8,392 nt of DNA from an uncultured Collinsella sp. (GCA_902478995.1 CABSNF010000082.1:1-8392); one strand, 5' to 3'; numbered from the stretch's first letter, positions 1-5,388 are shown. The notes: generated from the letters alone by a model not told the origin. A program made the numbers and translations.

Positions 1-40
1 CTCAGTGTCTCGTGGGCTCGGAGATGTGTATAAGAGACAG
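1..40. other. Illumina Nextera adapter (library artefact)
   Basis: Positions 7-40 are identical, by recognition, to the 34-base Nextera transposase read-2 adapter; its 19-base mosaic end is 22-40 and finishes in AAGAGACAG. Positions 1-6 (CTCAGT) could be the tail of an i7 index but I cannot assign them. This is sequencing adapter left on the contig end, not genomic DNA and not a natural transposon end. Genomic sequence should begin at about 41. Confidence 0.96.
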
Positions 41-50
41 ATCCCCTTCA

Positions 51-121
51 TAAGTTGCGGTGAAATAGGGACTGTTTAAGCGTTTAAAACCGCCAAACAG
101 TCCCTATTTCACCGCAACTTA
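51..121. repeat. 27-bp perfect inverted repeat (long hairpin)
   Basis: Arms 51-77 and 95-121 are perfect reverse complements around a 17-base loop (78-94). The arm reads through GCGGTGAAATAGGGACTG. It lies downstream of the M42 peptidase gene, after a second smaller hairpin at 129-164, and has no U-tract on either strand. It is more likely a dispersed palindromic (REP- or MITE-like) unit than a simple terminator, although it could stabilise or end the peptidase transcript. Repeat status cannot be shown from one copy. Confidence 0.8.
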
Positions 122-128
122 GAGAGGA

Positions 129-164
129 CGGCCTCGGTCGGTACTGCCGTATCAGCCGAGGCCG
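129..164 (-). terminator. Hairpin after M42 peptidase gene, weak terminator candidate
   Basis: CGGCCTCGG (129-137) pairs perfectly with CCGAGGCCG (156-164), leaving an 18-base loop that can form a small inner CGG/CCG stem. It starts nine bases past the peptidase stop codon on the minus strand. No run of U follows, so it is not a canonical intrinsic terminator. It may act together with the longer hairpin next to it. Confidence 0.45.
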
Positions 165-172
165 CTGCATCG

Positions 173-1216
173 TTAGCGCTGAACGTAGGCGCGAACCAGC
201 TCGTAAGTGTTGCGCACGCCGTCCATGTGGCTGCGCTCGTAGTTGTGGCTCGCGTACACGCCGGGGCCGATCAGGCCGTGACGGATGTCGTAGCCGGCAG
301 AGAGCGTGGCCTCGACGTCCGAGCCGTAATGCGGGTACACGTCGATGGCATAATCGAGCTCAAGCTCGCGCGCGATATTGGACAGCGTGGTCACCAGATC
401 GTAGTTGTAGGGGCCACCCGAATCCTTGGCGCAAATCGACACCATGCGCTCGGTGCAGCCCAGGTCGTCGCCCACGCAGCCCATGTCAACGCTGATCATC
501 TCGCGCGTGTCGGCCGGCACGAAAGCACCGCCGTGGCCGACCTCCTCGTACACGGTAAAGAGCAGCGACACCTTGCGCGAAAGCGACACCTCGCCATCAG
601 CAACAGCGCGGGCAAGACCCAGCAGAATCGACGCCGACAGCTTGTCATCCAGGAAGCGGCTCTTGATGTAGCCGCTCTCCGTCACCGTGGTTCGCGGATC
701 CATAGCGATGATGTCGCCGGTCTGAATGCCCAGCTCAAGCACATCGTCCTTGCTGTCGACATTCTCATCGAGCAGGATTTCCATGTTCTTCTCGATGGTC
801 TTGACCGGCTCGTCGGCCACGTGCGCCGAAGGCTCGGTGTTAAGAACCACACCCGTGTACACATTGCCGTCACGCGTGTAGACGGTGCAGTTCTCGCCAT
901 CGGCCGTAGACCACTGATGCCCGCCGAGCGTCGTGGGACGCAGACGGCCATTGTCCTTAATGGAGCGTACCATGGCGCCCAGGGTATCGACATGGCTCGC
1001 CAACACGAGCGGCTCGCCCTCACCACCAAGCTCAACGAGCACATTGCCCTTGTTAGAACGCTCGGGGCCAAAGCCCATATCGCGCAACGTTTCCATTAGA
1101 TAATCAGTCGCCGCACGGGTATAGCCCGTAGGCGAGGCGATAGAAGTCAGCGTCTTAAGCTGTCCCGCGATATAGGAGAGCGTCCCCTCTAGAGAAGCAT
1201 CAACATTAGAAGCCAT
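173..1216 (-). CDS. M42 family metallo-aminopeptidase
   Basis: This 347-residue protein belongs to the M42 (FrvX/TET/glutamyl aminopeptidase-like) family, cytosolic di-metal enzymes that remove N-terminal residues from short peptides. The family ligands are all placed: His75 in ASHVDTLG with catalytic Asp77, bridging Asp190 in RFLDDK, catalytic Glu224 and ligand Glu225 in VYEEVGHGG, Asp244 in SVDMG, and His324 in YASHNYERSH. Length is normal for the family. Glu-Glu is followed by VGHGG rather than the more usual VGLRG, and GSDV replaces the usual GTDA, so it is a divergent subgroup and I do not assign substrate specificity. I chose ATG at 1216 over ATG at 1222: GGAAGG (1223-1228) is 6 bases from the former and abuts the latter. 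It appears monocistronic. Assemblies of this fold are often dodecameric, but the sequence does not prove that here. Confidence 0.93.
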   Translation of the reverse strand: MASNVDASLEGTLSYIAGQLKTLTSIASPTGYTRAATDYLMETLRDMGFGPERSNKGNVLVELGGEGEPLVLASHVDTLGAMVRSIKDNGRLRPTTLGGHQWSTADGENCTVYTRDGNVYTGVVLNTEPSAHVADEPVKTIEKNMEILLDENVDSKDDVLELGIQTGDIIAMDPRTTVTESGYIKSRFLDDKLSASILLGLARAVADGEVSLSRKVSLLFTVYEEVGHGGAFVPADTREMISVDMGCVGDDLGCTERMVSICAKDSGGPYNYDLVTTLSNIARELELDYAIDVYPHYGSDVEATLSAGYDIRHGLIGPGVYASHNYERSHMDGVRNTYELVRAYVQR

Positions 1217-1351
1217 ATGCATCCTTCCAAGTAAAACTAAGACCGAGTCCCGATTTTAACCGTTCTGCACGGTCAATGCCCTAGGAGCCGAGCCGCCTCC
1301 CGACGTCCCCGCACCGGTTTTGTGCACGCGCACGGTTTACAACCCGAATCT

Positions 1352-1381
1352 TGCATAAATCCTATCGGTATCTGCATAAAT
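1352..1381. promoter_or_regulatory. TGCATAAAT direct repeat, ArgR-box-like candidate
   Basis: TGCATAAAT occurs at 1352-1360 and again at 1373-1381, exactly 21 bases apart (two helical turns). Paired ArgR operators are also spaced 21 bp centre to centre, with TGMAT-type half-sites. The second copy continues as TGCATAAATATGAG, which partly matches a dyad; the first has a poor right half. It lies about 135-165 bases upstream of the M42 peptidase start. Assignment to ArgR is a guess from spacing and half-site. Confidence 0.3.
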
Positions 1382-1550
1382 ATGAGACATCTTTTTACTT
1401 CGTCTCAGGGTACCCCACCTTGGACCGTGCAAAAAACGGAGTATTCAGCACCGTGGGTCCCAACGACCCCATCACAAACGATAAAACGACGCGGTTACAG
1501 CAGTGTTGTAGACCGTCGCAAACCAAAAACGCGGCGACAGCCATCTCCGT

Positions 1551-1584
1551 CCATCAATAGCCCGCCCACAGGGGCTGTCGATGG
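1551..1584. other. Stem-loop in intergenic region
   Basis: CCATCAATAGCCC (1551-1563) pairs with GGGCTGTCGATGG (1572-1584) with one mismatch and one G-T wobble, around an 8-base loop. No U-tract follows on either strand. The role is unknown; it could belong to an untranslated leader or a small RNA. Confidence 0.45.
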
Positions 1585-1620
1585 GCGCCCGCGGGCCACT
1601 ACGGCCCATTCACAACGTTA

Positions 1621-1659
1621 TGCATTTTTCAGAGCTTGCTGAATACTCCCAAAAATGCA
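1621..1659. repeat. AT-rich inverted repeat with nested stem
   Basis: TGCATTTTT (1621-1629) and AAAAATGCA (1651-1659) are perfect inverted copies, with CAG/CTG able to pair inside. The arms contain T-rich and A-rich tracts, so either strand could form a terminator-like hairpin. It lies about 75 bases beyond the strong fucO terminator. It could be a protein-binding dyad, a backup terminator or a dispersed palindrome. Confidence 0.45.
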
Positions 1660-1735
1660 CGCTGGGAAGTGCACCACCTATCCGCAGCGGGCAGCATGCT
1701 TTGGTTTTACCCGTCTCAGGACATTGACGCAGCAC

Positions 1736-1768
1736 AAAAAGCCCCGCCGTGCGCAGCACGGCGGGGCC
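1736..1768 (-). terminator. Strong rho-independent terminator of fucO
   Basis: GCCCCGCCGTGC (1741-1752) and GCACGGCGGGGC (1756-1767) form a perfect 12-bp GC-rich stem with a 3-base loop. On the minus strand the stem is followed directly by TTTTT (complement of 1736-1740). It lies about 55 bases past the fucO stop codon, the classic arrangement of an intrinsic terminator. Confidence 0.93.
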
Positions 1769-1820
1769 AGCAGCAAGTCAAAAGACCATACGCCTACGGG
1801 CGAAGGACCACCAAACTGGG

Positions 1821-2987
1821 TTAGGCAGCCGGGCAGATCTTCTTGAAGAGCTCGATGACGTCGTCGAGCGTCGCCTCGCGCGGGTTACCCGGGAAGCAGG
1901 CGTCAGCCATGGCGTCCTTGGCCAGGACCTCGATCTCGTCGGCCTTCATGGCCTCGCAGACGTGCGGGATGTTCACGTCGGCGGAAAGCTGCTTGACGGC
2001 GGCGATAGCGGCGTCGGCAGCCTCGTCGGTGCTCATGCCCGTGGTGTCAACACCCATGGCAACGGCAACCTTGGCCAGGCGCTCAGCGCAAACCGGCTTG
2101 TTGAACTCCATGGCGATCGGCAGCAGCATGGCGCAAGCGACGCCGTGCGGGGTGTCGTAGTGAGCAGACAGGGTGTGAGCCATTGCGTGGTCGATGCCCA
2201 GGCCAACGTTGGAGAAGCCCATGCCGGCGACATACTGGCCAAGGGCCATGCCCTCGCGGCCGGAGCCGGGCTGGCCGGACTTGGCCTCGGCGACGGAGTC
2301 ACGCAGGTTCTCGCTGATCAGCTTGATGGCCTCAAAGTGGAACATGTCGGAGAGCTCCCAAGCACCCTTGGTGGTGTAGCCCTCGATGGCGTGGGTCAGA
2401 GCGTCCATGCCGGTGGAAGCAGTCAGGCCGGCGGGCATGGAAGCCATCATGTCGGGGTCGACGACGGCGACCTCGGGGGCGTCGTTGGTGTCGACGCACA
2501 CGAACTTGCGGACCTTCTCGGGGTCGGTGATGACGTAGTTGATGGTCACCTCGGCGGCGGTACCGGCGGTCGTCGGCACGGCGATGGTGAACACGGCGTG
2601 GTTCTTAGTGGGAGCAACGCCCTCGAGGCTGCGGACATCGGCGAACTCGGGGTTGTTGATGATGATGCCGATGGCCTTAGCGGTGTCCATGGAGGAGCCG
2701 CCGCCGATGGTCACGATAGCGTCAGCCTCGGCGGCCTTGAAGGCCTCGACGCCGTCCTTGACGTTCTGGATAGTGGGGTTGGGCTTGATCTCGGAGTAGA
2801 GGCTCCAGGCGATGCCGGCGGCGTCGAGCTCGTCGGTCACCTTGGCGGTAACGCCAAACTTGACCAGATCGGGATCGGAGCAGACGAAAATCTTCTTGTA
2901 GCCCCGACGCTGGAGCTCGCCGGGAATCTCCTTGATGGCGCCGGAACCATGATAAGAGATGGTATTGAGAACGAAACGATTAGCCAT
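1821..2987 (-). CDS. fucO: Lactaldehyde reductase (L-1,2-propanediol oxidoreductase)
   Basis: This 388-residue iron-dependent (group III) alcohol dehydrogenase aligns along its length with E. coli FucO as I remember it, sharing blocks such as NNPEFADVRSLEG, TTAGTAAEVTINYVITD and EMALGQYVAGMGFSNVGLG-like sequence. FucO reduces L-lactaldehyde from fucose or rhamnose breakdown to L-1,2-propanediol with NADH, in the cytosol. Visible residues: Asp38 after the first strand (NAD preference), GGGSSMDT at 95-102 for nucleotide binding, and iron ligands Asp195, His199, His267 and His281. ATG at 2987 has GGGAGG (2994-2999) six bases upstream and matches the family's MANR start; 14 upstream codons are open but lack support. 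It is alone, with no fucose, rhamnose or microcompartment genes nearby, so its aldehyde source is not shown. A broader NADH-linked alcohol dehydrogenase role is possible. Confidence 0.95.
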   Translation of the reverse strand: MANRFVLNTISYHGSGAIKEIPGELQRRGYKKIFVCSDPDLVKFGVTAKVTDELDAAGIAWSLYSEIKPNPTIQNVKDGVEAFKAAEADAIVTIGGGSSMDTAKAIGIIINNPEFADVRSLEGVAPTKNHAVFTIAVPTTAGTAAEVTINYVITDPEKVRKFVCVDTNDAPEVAVVDPDMMASMPAGLTASTGMDALTHAIEGYTTKGAWELSDMFHFEAIKLISENLRDSVAEAKSGQPGSGREGMALGQYVAGMGFSNVGLGIDHAMAHTLSAHYDTPHGVACAMLLPIAMEFNKPVCAERLAKVAVAMGVDTTGMSTDEAADAAIAAVKQLSADVNIPHVCEAMKADEIEVLAKDAMADACFPGNPREATLDDVIELFKKICPAA

Positions 2988-3085
2988 TGATAGCCTCCCA
3001 TCGTGTGCGGGGCACTCATTACGCCCCACGCTATGAGTCCCATCCTAACGCTTTTGAAACGAAAAACGCGTGAGAACGTCAAAAT

Positions 3086-3103
3086 TGTTAAAGCGTTTCA
3101 ACA
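3086..3103. promoter_or_regulatory. LacI-family operator-like dyad upstream of fucO
   Basis: TGTTAAAGCGTTTCAACA is an 18-base imperfect palindrome (14 of 18 positions symmetric) centred on CG, the typical form of LacI/GalR/CcpA-family operators. It lies about 100 bases upstream of the fucO start and just downstream of a possible -10 box at 3151-3156. A second TTGAAACG half-site occurs at 3054-3061. Sugar-responsive or catabolite control of fucO is the natural inference. No regulator gene is in the window. Confidence 0.5.
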
Positions 3104-3150
3104 GAATAACGGAGCCCTAGTCCTTCCCTCCCGACAGCAGCGAAGGCTAG

Positions 3151-3156
3151 ATTATA
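3151..3156 (-). promoter_or_regulatory. Possible -10 box for fucO
   Basis: On the minus strand this reads TATAAT, a perfect sigma70-type -10. No good -35 lies at 16-19 bases upstream; TTGGTC is 22 bases away. If used, the fucO leader would be about 155 bases long, would include an imperfect hairpin at 3117-3150 (CTAG-CCTTC/GAAGG-CTAG) and would place the LacI-like dyad downstream of the start point as a roadblock. Confidence 0.3.
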
Positions 3157-3222
3157 GGAGCAATCGCCCAAAGAATACGACCAACTCAGTCTATAAATTG
3201 TTTCTGTTTTAGCAATATATGT

Positions 3223-3252
3223 TTGACAATACGTTTATAAAAAAGATACATT
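3223..3252 (+). promoter_or_regulatory. Sigma70-type promoter for the AT-rich island genes
   Basis: TTGACA (3223-3228), a perfect -35, is followed after 18 bases by TACATT (3247-3252), a 4-of-6 match to -10. Transcription would start near 3259 and run into the LURP-one-like gene at 3365. Confidence 0.55.
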
Positions 3253-3256
3253 CATT

Positions 3257-3361
3257 TTGTTAGAAATTGCCCATGCGGTTATTGCAGCTGCATCTACTGC
3301 AACGTACAGCGTAATTCTCCGCACGAAGCAGAAGACGGTTCCAATTCGATCGAGGCGATGA
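3257..3361 (+). CDS. Possible 34-residue small protein (tentative)
   Basis: An open frame from TTG at 3257 to TGA at 3359-3361 encodes 34 residues: a short mainly hydrophobic stretch (IAHAVIAAASTATYSVIL) followed by a strongly basic tail (RTKQKTVPIRSRR). That pattern suits a small membrane-associated peptide. The stop lies 3 bases before the ATG at 3365, so translational coupling is possible. Against it: no ribosome binding site precedes the TTG, the predicted transcription start falls almost on it, and the frame stays open upstream to 3227, so it may be the end of a decayed gene. I do not recognise the peptide. Confidence 0.25.
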   Translation: MLEIAHAVIAAASTATYSVILRTKQKTVPIRSRR

Positions 3362-3364
3362 CAC

Positions 3365-3904
3365 ATGGTGGCTAGTTGTCCTAAATCGAGCAAGACGGCT
3401 ACAAACGAATATCGAATCTCAATTGAAGGTAACCCTTATCCGCATACTCTGGCTCTCATCAACCCAGCGGGAGACAACCTCAACATCAAAAAACATGGGT
3501 TCACGGGTCCACTAGGACAGCTATTGAGTCTTAAATATACCGTTTATGACGATGCAAATGAAAAACTCTTTACTGTCGTCGACGGTGGTTTTAGCAACAT
3601 GCCCAGGGTTGCGCTCATCATCGAACACAAGGAAGTTGCGGTGTTCGATTATGGCCTAAACAGACTTGAGATGAAGTGCGTAACGAACATACCGAATTAC
3701 GCAATAAAAGGTAACTTCCTATTTGGAGATTACGATATATTCAGCCAACAGGAAGTGAAGCTATCTTCAGTTATCGTCCTTCAATGTGATAAACAATCGT
3801 GCTTTAGCGTACAGGTTTTGGATAAAGCCGAATTAGCCGCCGCAATTGGAATACCTACAGCCATTGCCCTTCTTAGGGCTCGGATTGAAGAGCATCTCGA
3901 ATAA
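3365..3904 (+). CDS. LURP-one-related / Tubby-like fold protein (putative)
   Basis: This 179-residue protein has no signal peptide. From about residue 50 it shows the alternating short beta strands of the LURP-one-related (LOR) family, which shares the Tubby/phospholipid scramblase beta-barrel fold: KYTVYDDANEKLFTV (57-71), then VALIIEHKEVAVFDY (82-96), a CDKQSCFSVQVLD strand pair (141-153), and a closing hydrophobic helix ELAAAIGIPTAIALL (156-170) like the buried central helix of that fold. No catalytic motif is visible, and bacterial members are uncharacterised. The start is ATG 3365 with GAGG at 3352-3355, nine bases away, a modest site. Codons are much more AT-rich than in the flanking genes, and an AT-rich promoter sits upstream, suggesting acquired DNA. 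The gene call is solid; the family assignment is by pattern and moderate. Confidence 0.75.
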   Translation: MVASCPKSSKTATNEYRISIEGNPYPHTLALINPAGDNLNIKKHGFTGPLGQLLSLKYTVYDDANEKLFTVVDGGFSNMPRVALIIEHKEVAVFDYGLNRLEMKCVTNIPNYAIKGNFLFGDYDIFSQQEVKLSSVIVLQCDKQSCFSVQVLDKAELAAAIGIPTAIALLRARIEEHLE

Positions 3905-3930
3905 ATCGCAAAAAGCAGTTCGTAACAACA

Positions 3931-3962
3931 CTCAGGAGCTAGATAGTTTTTCTGGCTCCTGG
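3931..3962. terminator. Hairpin between convergent LOR-like gene and ABC remnant
   Basis: CAGGAGCTAGA (3933-3943) pairs with TCTGGCTCCTG (3951-3961), 11 bp with one G-T wobble and a 7-base loop, beginning about 29 bases past the LOR-like stop and overlapping the end of the ABC remnant. No U-tract follows on either strand, so termination activity is uncertain. Its position between convergent genes favours a transcript-end role. Confidence 0.4.
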
Positions 3963-4195
3963 AACTGTATTACATAGTCTGCAAATTGTTCGAAACCATG
4001 TCCATGATCCGCAATGATGACGATTCGCTCTTTCATCTCCTGTGCAACCACCACCTTCAAAAAGGATATCGAAGCATTATCTAAATTGTTGCAAGGCTCA
4101 TCCAGACTAATAATAGAATAGCTGCTCAGAAAGGCTCTACAAAGCAATAAAGACGACAGTTCTCTGCCTTGATTATCAACTTGAGTACTGTCGTC
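3932..4195 (-). pseudogene. 3' remnant of an ABC-type ATPase
   Basis: The open frame reads the C-terminal third of an ABC ATPase: a degenerate signature region (QVDNQGRE, where LSGGQ would be expected), then LLCRAF, Walker B with catalytic Glu in SIISLDEP, the D-loop CNNLD, and the H-loop His in IIADHGHGF. There is no Walker A and no Q-loop, and a stop at 4196-4198 closes the frame, so at least half of the domain is missing. The only start-like codon (TTG at 4147) lacks a ribosome binding site and lies after the signature region. It therefore looks like a truncated, inactive relic, perhaps of a peptide or drug exporter. Its AT-rich codons match the neighbouring LOR-like gene. No ABC sequence was found between 4198 and 4350 on the minus strand. 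Confidence 0.7.
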
Positions 4196-4197
4196 TT
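4150..4197. repeat. 11-bp inverted repeat at the broken end of the ABC remnant
   Basis: AAGACGACAGT (4150-4160) and ACTGTCGTCTT (4187-4197) are perfect inverted copies around 26 bases. The right arm meets the stop codon that closes the ABC reading frame, and ATTTTAAATAAA follows. It could be a terminator-like hairpin or an inverted duplication formed when the gene was truncated. Confidence 0.5.
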
Positions 4198-4348
4198 ATT
4201 TTAAATAAAAAGCTCTGGCATATGTCCATCCCCTCAACTAATAAGTACAGCTAGAAAGATGACATTTTTATTCTATAGCCTCAAGCAGTACGCTTTGCTG
4301 ACGTCAAATCTTGTCATTACAAACATGCACCTTAGCGCTTAAGACTCC
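4198..4348. other. AT-rich spacer, nothing recognised
   Basis: This is non-coding AT-rich sequence between the ABC remnant and the terminator of the DUF1275 gene. All frames are broken by stops, and neither strand gave a recognisable domain fragment, promoter or RNA. Confidence 0.5.
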
Positions 4349-4377
4349 AAAAAAGGGGCGACCGAGATGGCCGTCCC
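4349..4377 (-). terminator. Rho-independent terminator of the DUF1275 gene
   Basis: On the minus strand GGGACGGCC (complement of 4369-4377) pairs with GGTCGCCCC (complement of 4355-4363) with one mismatch and one G-U, around a 5-base loop, followed directly by TTTTTT (complement of 4349-4354). It lies about 40 bases past the DUF1275 stop, beyond a second hairpin. Confidence 0.8.
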
Positions 4378-4384
4378 TGATCAG

Positions 4385-4413
4385 TGCGGCAAAGGGACAG
4401 CCCCTTTGCCGCA
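4385..4413. repeat. 12-bp perfect palindrome, REP-like
   Basis: TGCGGCAAAGGG (4385-4396) and CCCTTTGCCGCA (4402-4413) pair perfectly around a 5-base loop, five bases beyond the DUF1275 stop codon. There is no U-tract directly after it. The TGCGG and GGGAC core words also occur in the same order in the 27-bp palindrome at 51-121, which suggests related dispersed elements. Confidence 0.6.
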
Positions 4414-4418
4414 TTCGG

Positions 4419-5135
4419 TTACTTTCGGCAGCCCTCTTTCCAAGCCTCGGCCGCAACCTTCCAGCGTAAGCGCAAGTCGCGCTCGCGGTCGATGAACATG
4501 ATGGCAAACGCGACAAACAGCAGCAAGCTCGCCACGACGATGGCGTGCAGGCCCATGCGCTCAATACACCAGTTGCCCAACACGGCGCCAAACACAAAGG
4601 TAAAGATCACGCCAAAGTACAGCAGGCCGTTTTCCAAAAAGCCGCGCCTGTGGGTGATGATGTAATCGTCCACGTTTTGCAGCGCGTTGCGCAAGTTGCC
4701 GATGCACATGGTCGTAGCGATGCCGTGACCGTGGATCTTGCGGAAGCTCTCGACCTGCATGCCGCAGGCAAACGAGGTGAGGCAGTTGGCGAGCAGGTTG
4801 AAATTGCCGCCCGGGATAAAGCTCACGCCCAGCAAGATGACGGCTTCAAAGAACACCGTTACCTGGCGCCAGTGAATCACGCTGCCAAACCGCTCATGCA
4901 CCAGGTCGGCAAGCATAATGCCCACGGCAAACGACACCACGGGGAAGAAGTAGCGCTCCGCAAGTGCCCAGTTGCCCTCCGAGATGCTCACGCCCACGAG
5001 CAGGATGTTGCCTGTCTGCGCGTTGGCGAAAACATGATCGCGCCCAATGTACGAATAGACGTCCATAAAGCCACCGGCGAGCGCCAAGATGATGCCCAGC
5101 TCAATAGACTCCGATATCTGTTTGGCACGCTGCAT
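4419..5135 (-). CDS. DUF1275 / YoaK family six-TM membrane protein
   Basis: This 238-residue integral membrane protein has six hydrophobic segments, at about residues 11-30, 62-84, 94-109, 114-130, 172-193 and 198-216. It carries the family's N-terminal hallmark: GGFMDVYSY (21-29) followed by FANAQTGN (36-43). A short charged, basic C-terminal tail follows the last helix. DUF1275/YoaK proteins have no established function; a transporter-like role is often assumed, without a proven substrate. The start is ATG 5135, with AAGGAGG (complement of 5146-5152) ten bases upstream. The frame stays open for about 78 codons further upstream, but that part is non-conserved and overlaps the promoter region of the divergent gene. 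It is followed by two hairpins, the second with a U-tract, so it is probably monocistronic. Confidence 0.9.
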   Translation of the reverse strand: MQRAKQISESIELGIILALAGGFMDVYSYIGRDHVFANAQTGNILLVGVSISEGNWALAERYFFPVVSFAVGIMLADLVHERFGSVIHWRQVTVFFEAVILLGVSFIPGGNFNLLANCLTSFACGMQVESFRKIHGHGIATTMCIGNLRNALQNVDDYIITHRRGFLENGLLYFGVIFTFVFGAVLGNWCIERMGLHAIVVASLLLFVAFAIMFIDRERDLRLRWKVAAEAWKEGCRK

Positions 5136-5316
5136 CGTCGTGCATCCTCCTTGTTGACGACTCTCTCGTGCGTTGGCGGAAACATAGCCGCCGTTCATAC
5201 TGTAACCCATTGACAACATGGCGTGCGCGCGAGACGGGTTCTCCAACGCGCAGATACACAGTCTGGAAACAAACGATCCCCGCATCGACGCGCCGATCCG
5301 CCAGCTCATGTACTCC

Positions 5317-5351
5317 ACCAGTCTTTTTAGCCCCGTCTCAAAAAGACTGGT
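5317..5351. promoter_or_regulatory. 12-bp inverted repeat abutting the ygiQ -10, operator candidate
   Basis: ACCAGTCTTTTT (5317-5328) and AAAAAGACTGGT (5340-5351) are perfect inverted copies with an 11-base spacer. The right arm ends immediately before the -10 box at 5352, and the spacer covers the expected -35 position, so a dimer bound here would control the promoter. Half-sites are 23 bases apart, about two helical turns. As RNA it would be a hairpin with no following U-tract, so a terminator role is less likely. Confidence 0.5.
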
Positions 5352-5357
5352 TACAAT
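5352..5357 (+). promoter_or_regulatory. -10 box of ygiQ promoter
   Basis: TACAAT matches TATAAT at five of six positions and would give a leader of about 25 bases to the GTG start. The -35 window (5329-5334) has no good match, which fits a promoter that depends on an activator or is controlled through the overlapping inverted repeat. Confidence 0.45.
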
Positions 5358-5388
5358 TACGTGCAGCATACAAACACCGGGAGGGATC

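Larger units (their letters stand above)
1223..1735. other. Intergenic region without a convincing gene
   Basis: This stretch of about 510 bases separates the M42 start from the fucO terminator, both on the minus strand. The open frames in it (for example 1322-1642 plus) have no recognisable domain and no good ribosome binding site. It does hold secondary structure: TGAGAC/GTCTCA (1382-1387/1402-1407), a 13-bp stem at 1551-1584, an AT-rich stem at 1621-1659 and a TGCATAAAT direct repeat at 1352-1381. It may be a long peptidase leader, a small RNA or a decayed region. No clean promoter was found. Confidence 0.5.

Noticed and set aside
22..40. Tn5-type mosaic end suggesting a transposon
   Set aside because: It is continuous with the full synthetic Nextera adapter, so it is library DNA.
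227..1099. 290-codon plus-strand frame across the M42 gene
   Set aside because: Mirror image of the peptidase coding strand with biased composition, no ribosome binding site and no recognisable domain.
1395..1430. Possible T-box-like motif (AAGGTGGGGTACC on the minus strand)
   Set aside because: It only partly resembles the T-box bulge consensus, and I saw no specifier stem or following terminator.
1322..1846. Several small plus-strand open frames in the intergenic region
   Set aside because: They run through stem-loops and the fucO terminator, lack ribosome binding sites and have no recognisable features.
1749..2990. 413-codon open frame on the plus strand across fucO
   Set aside because: It is antisense to the well-supported fucO gene; its Gly/Val/Asp/His-rich composition is what the opposite strand of GC-rich coding DNA gives, and no domain is visible.
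3272..3313. 13-codon frame (MRLLQLHLLQRTA) as a leader peptide
   Set aside because: No ribosome binding site, no run of a single regulatory amino acid and no attenuator structure downstream.
5218..5388. Upstream ATG starts at 5218 or 5308 for YgiQ
   Set aside because: They add sequence unlike the family, lack a good ribosome binding site and run through the -10 box and inverted repeat; GTG 5389 with GGGAGG is better.
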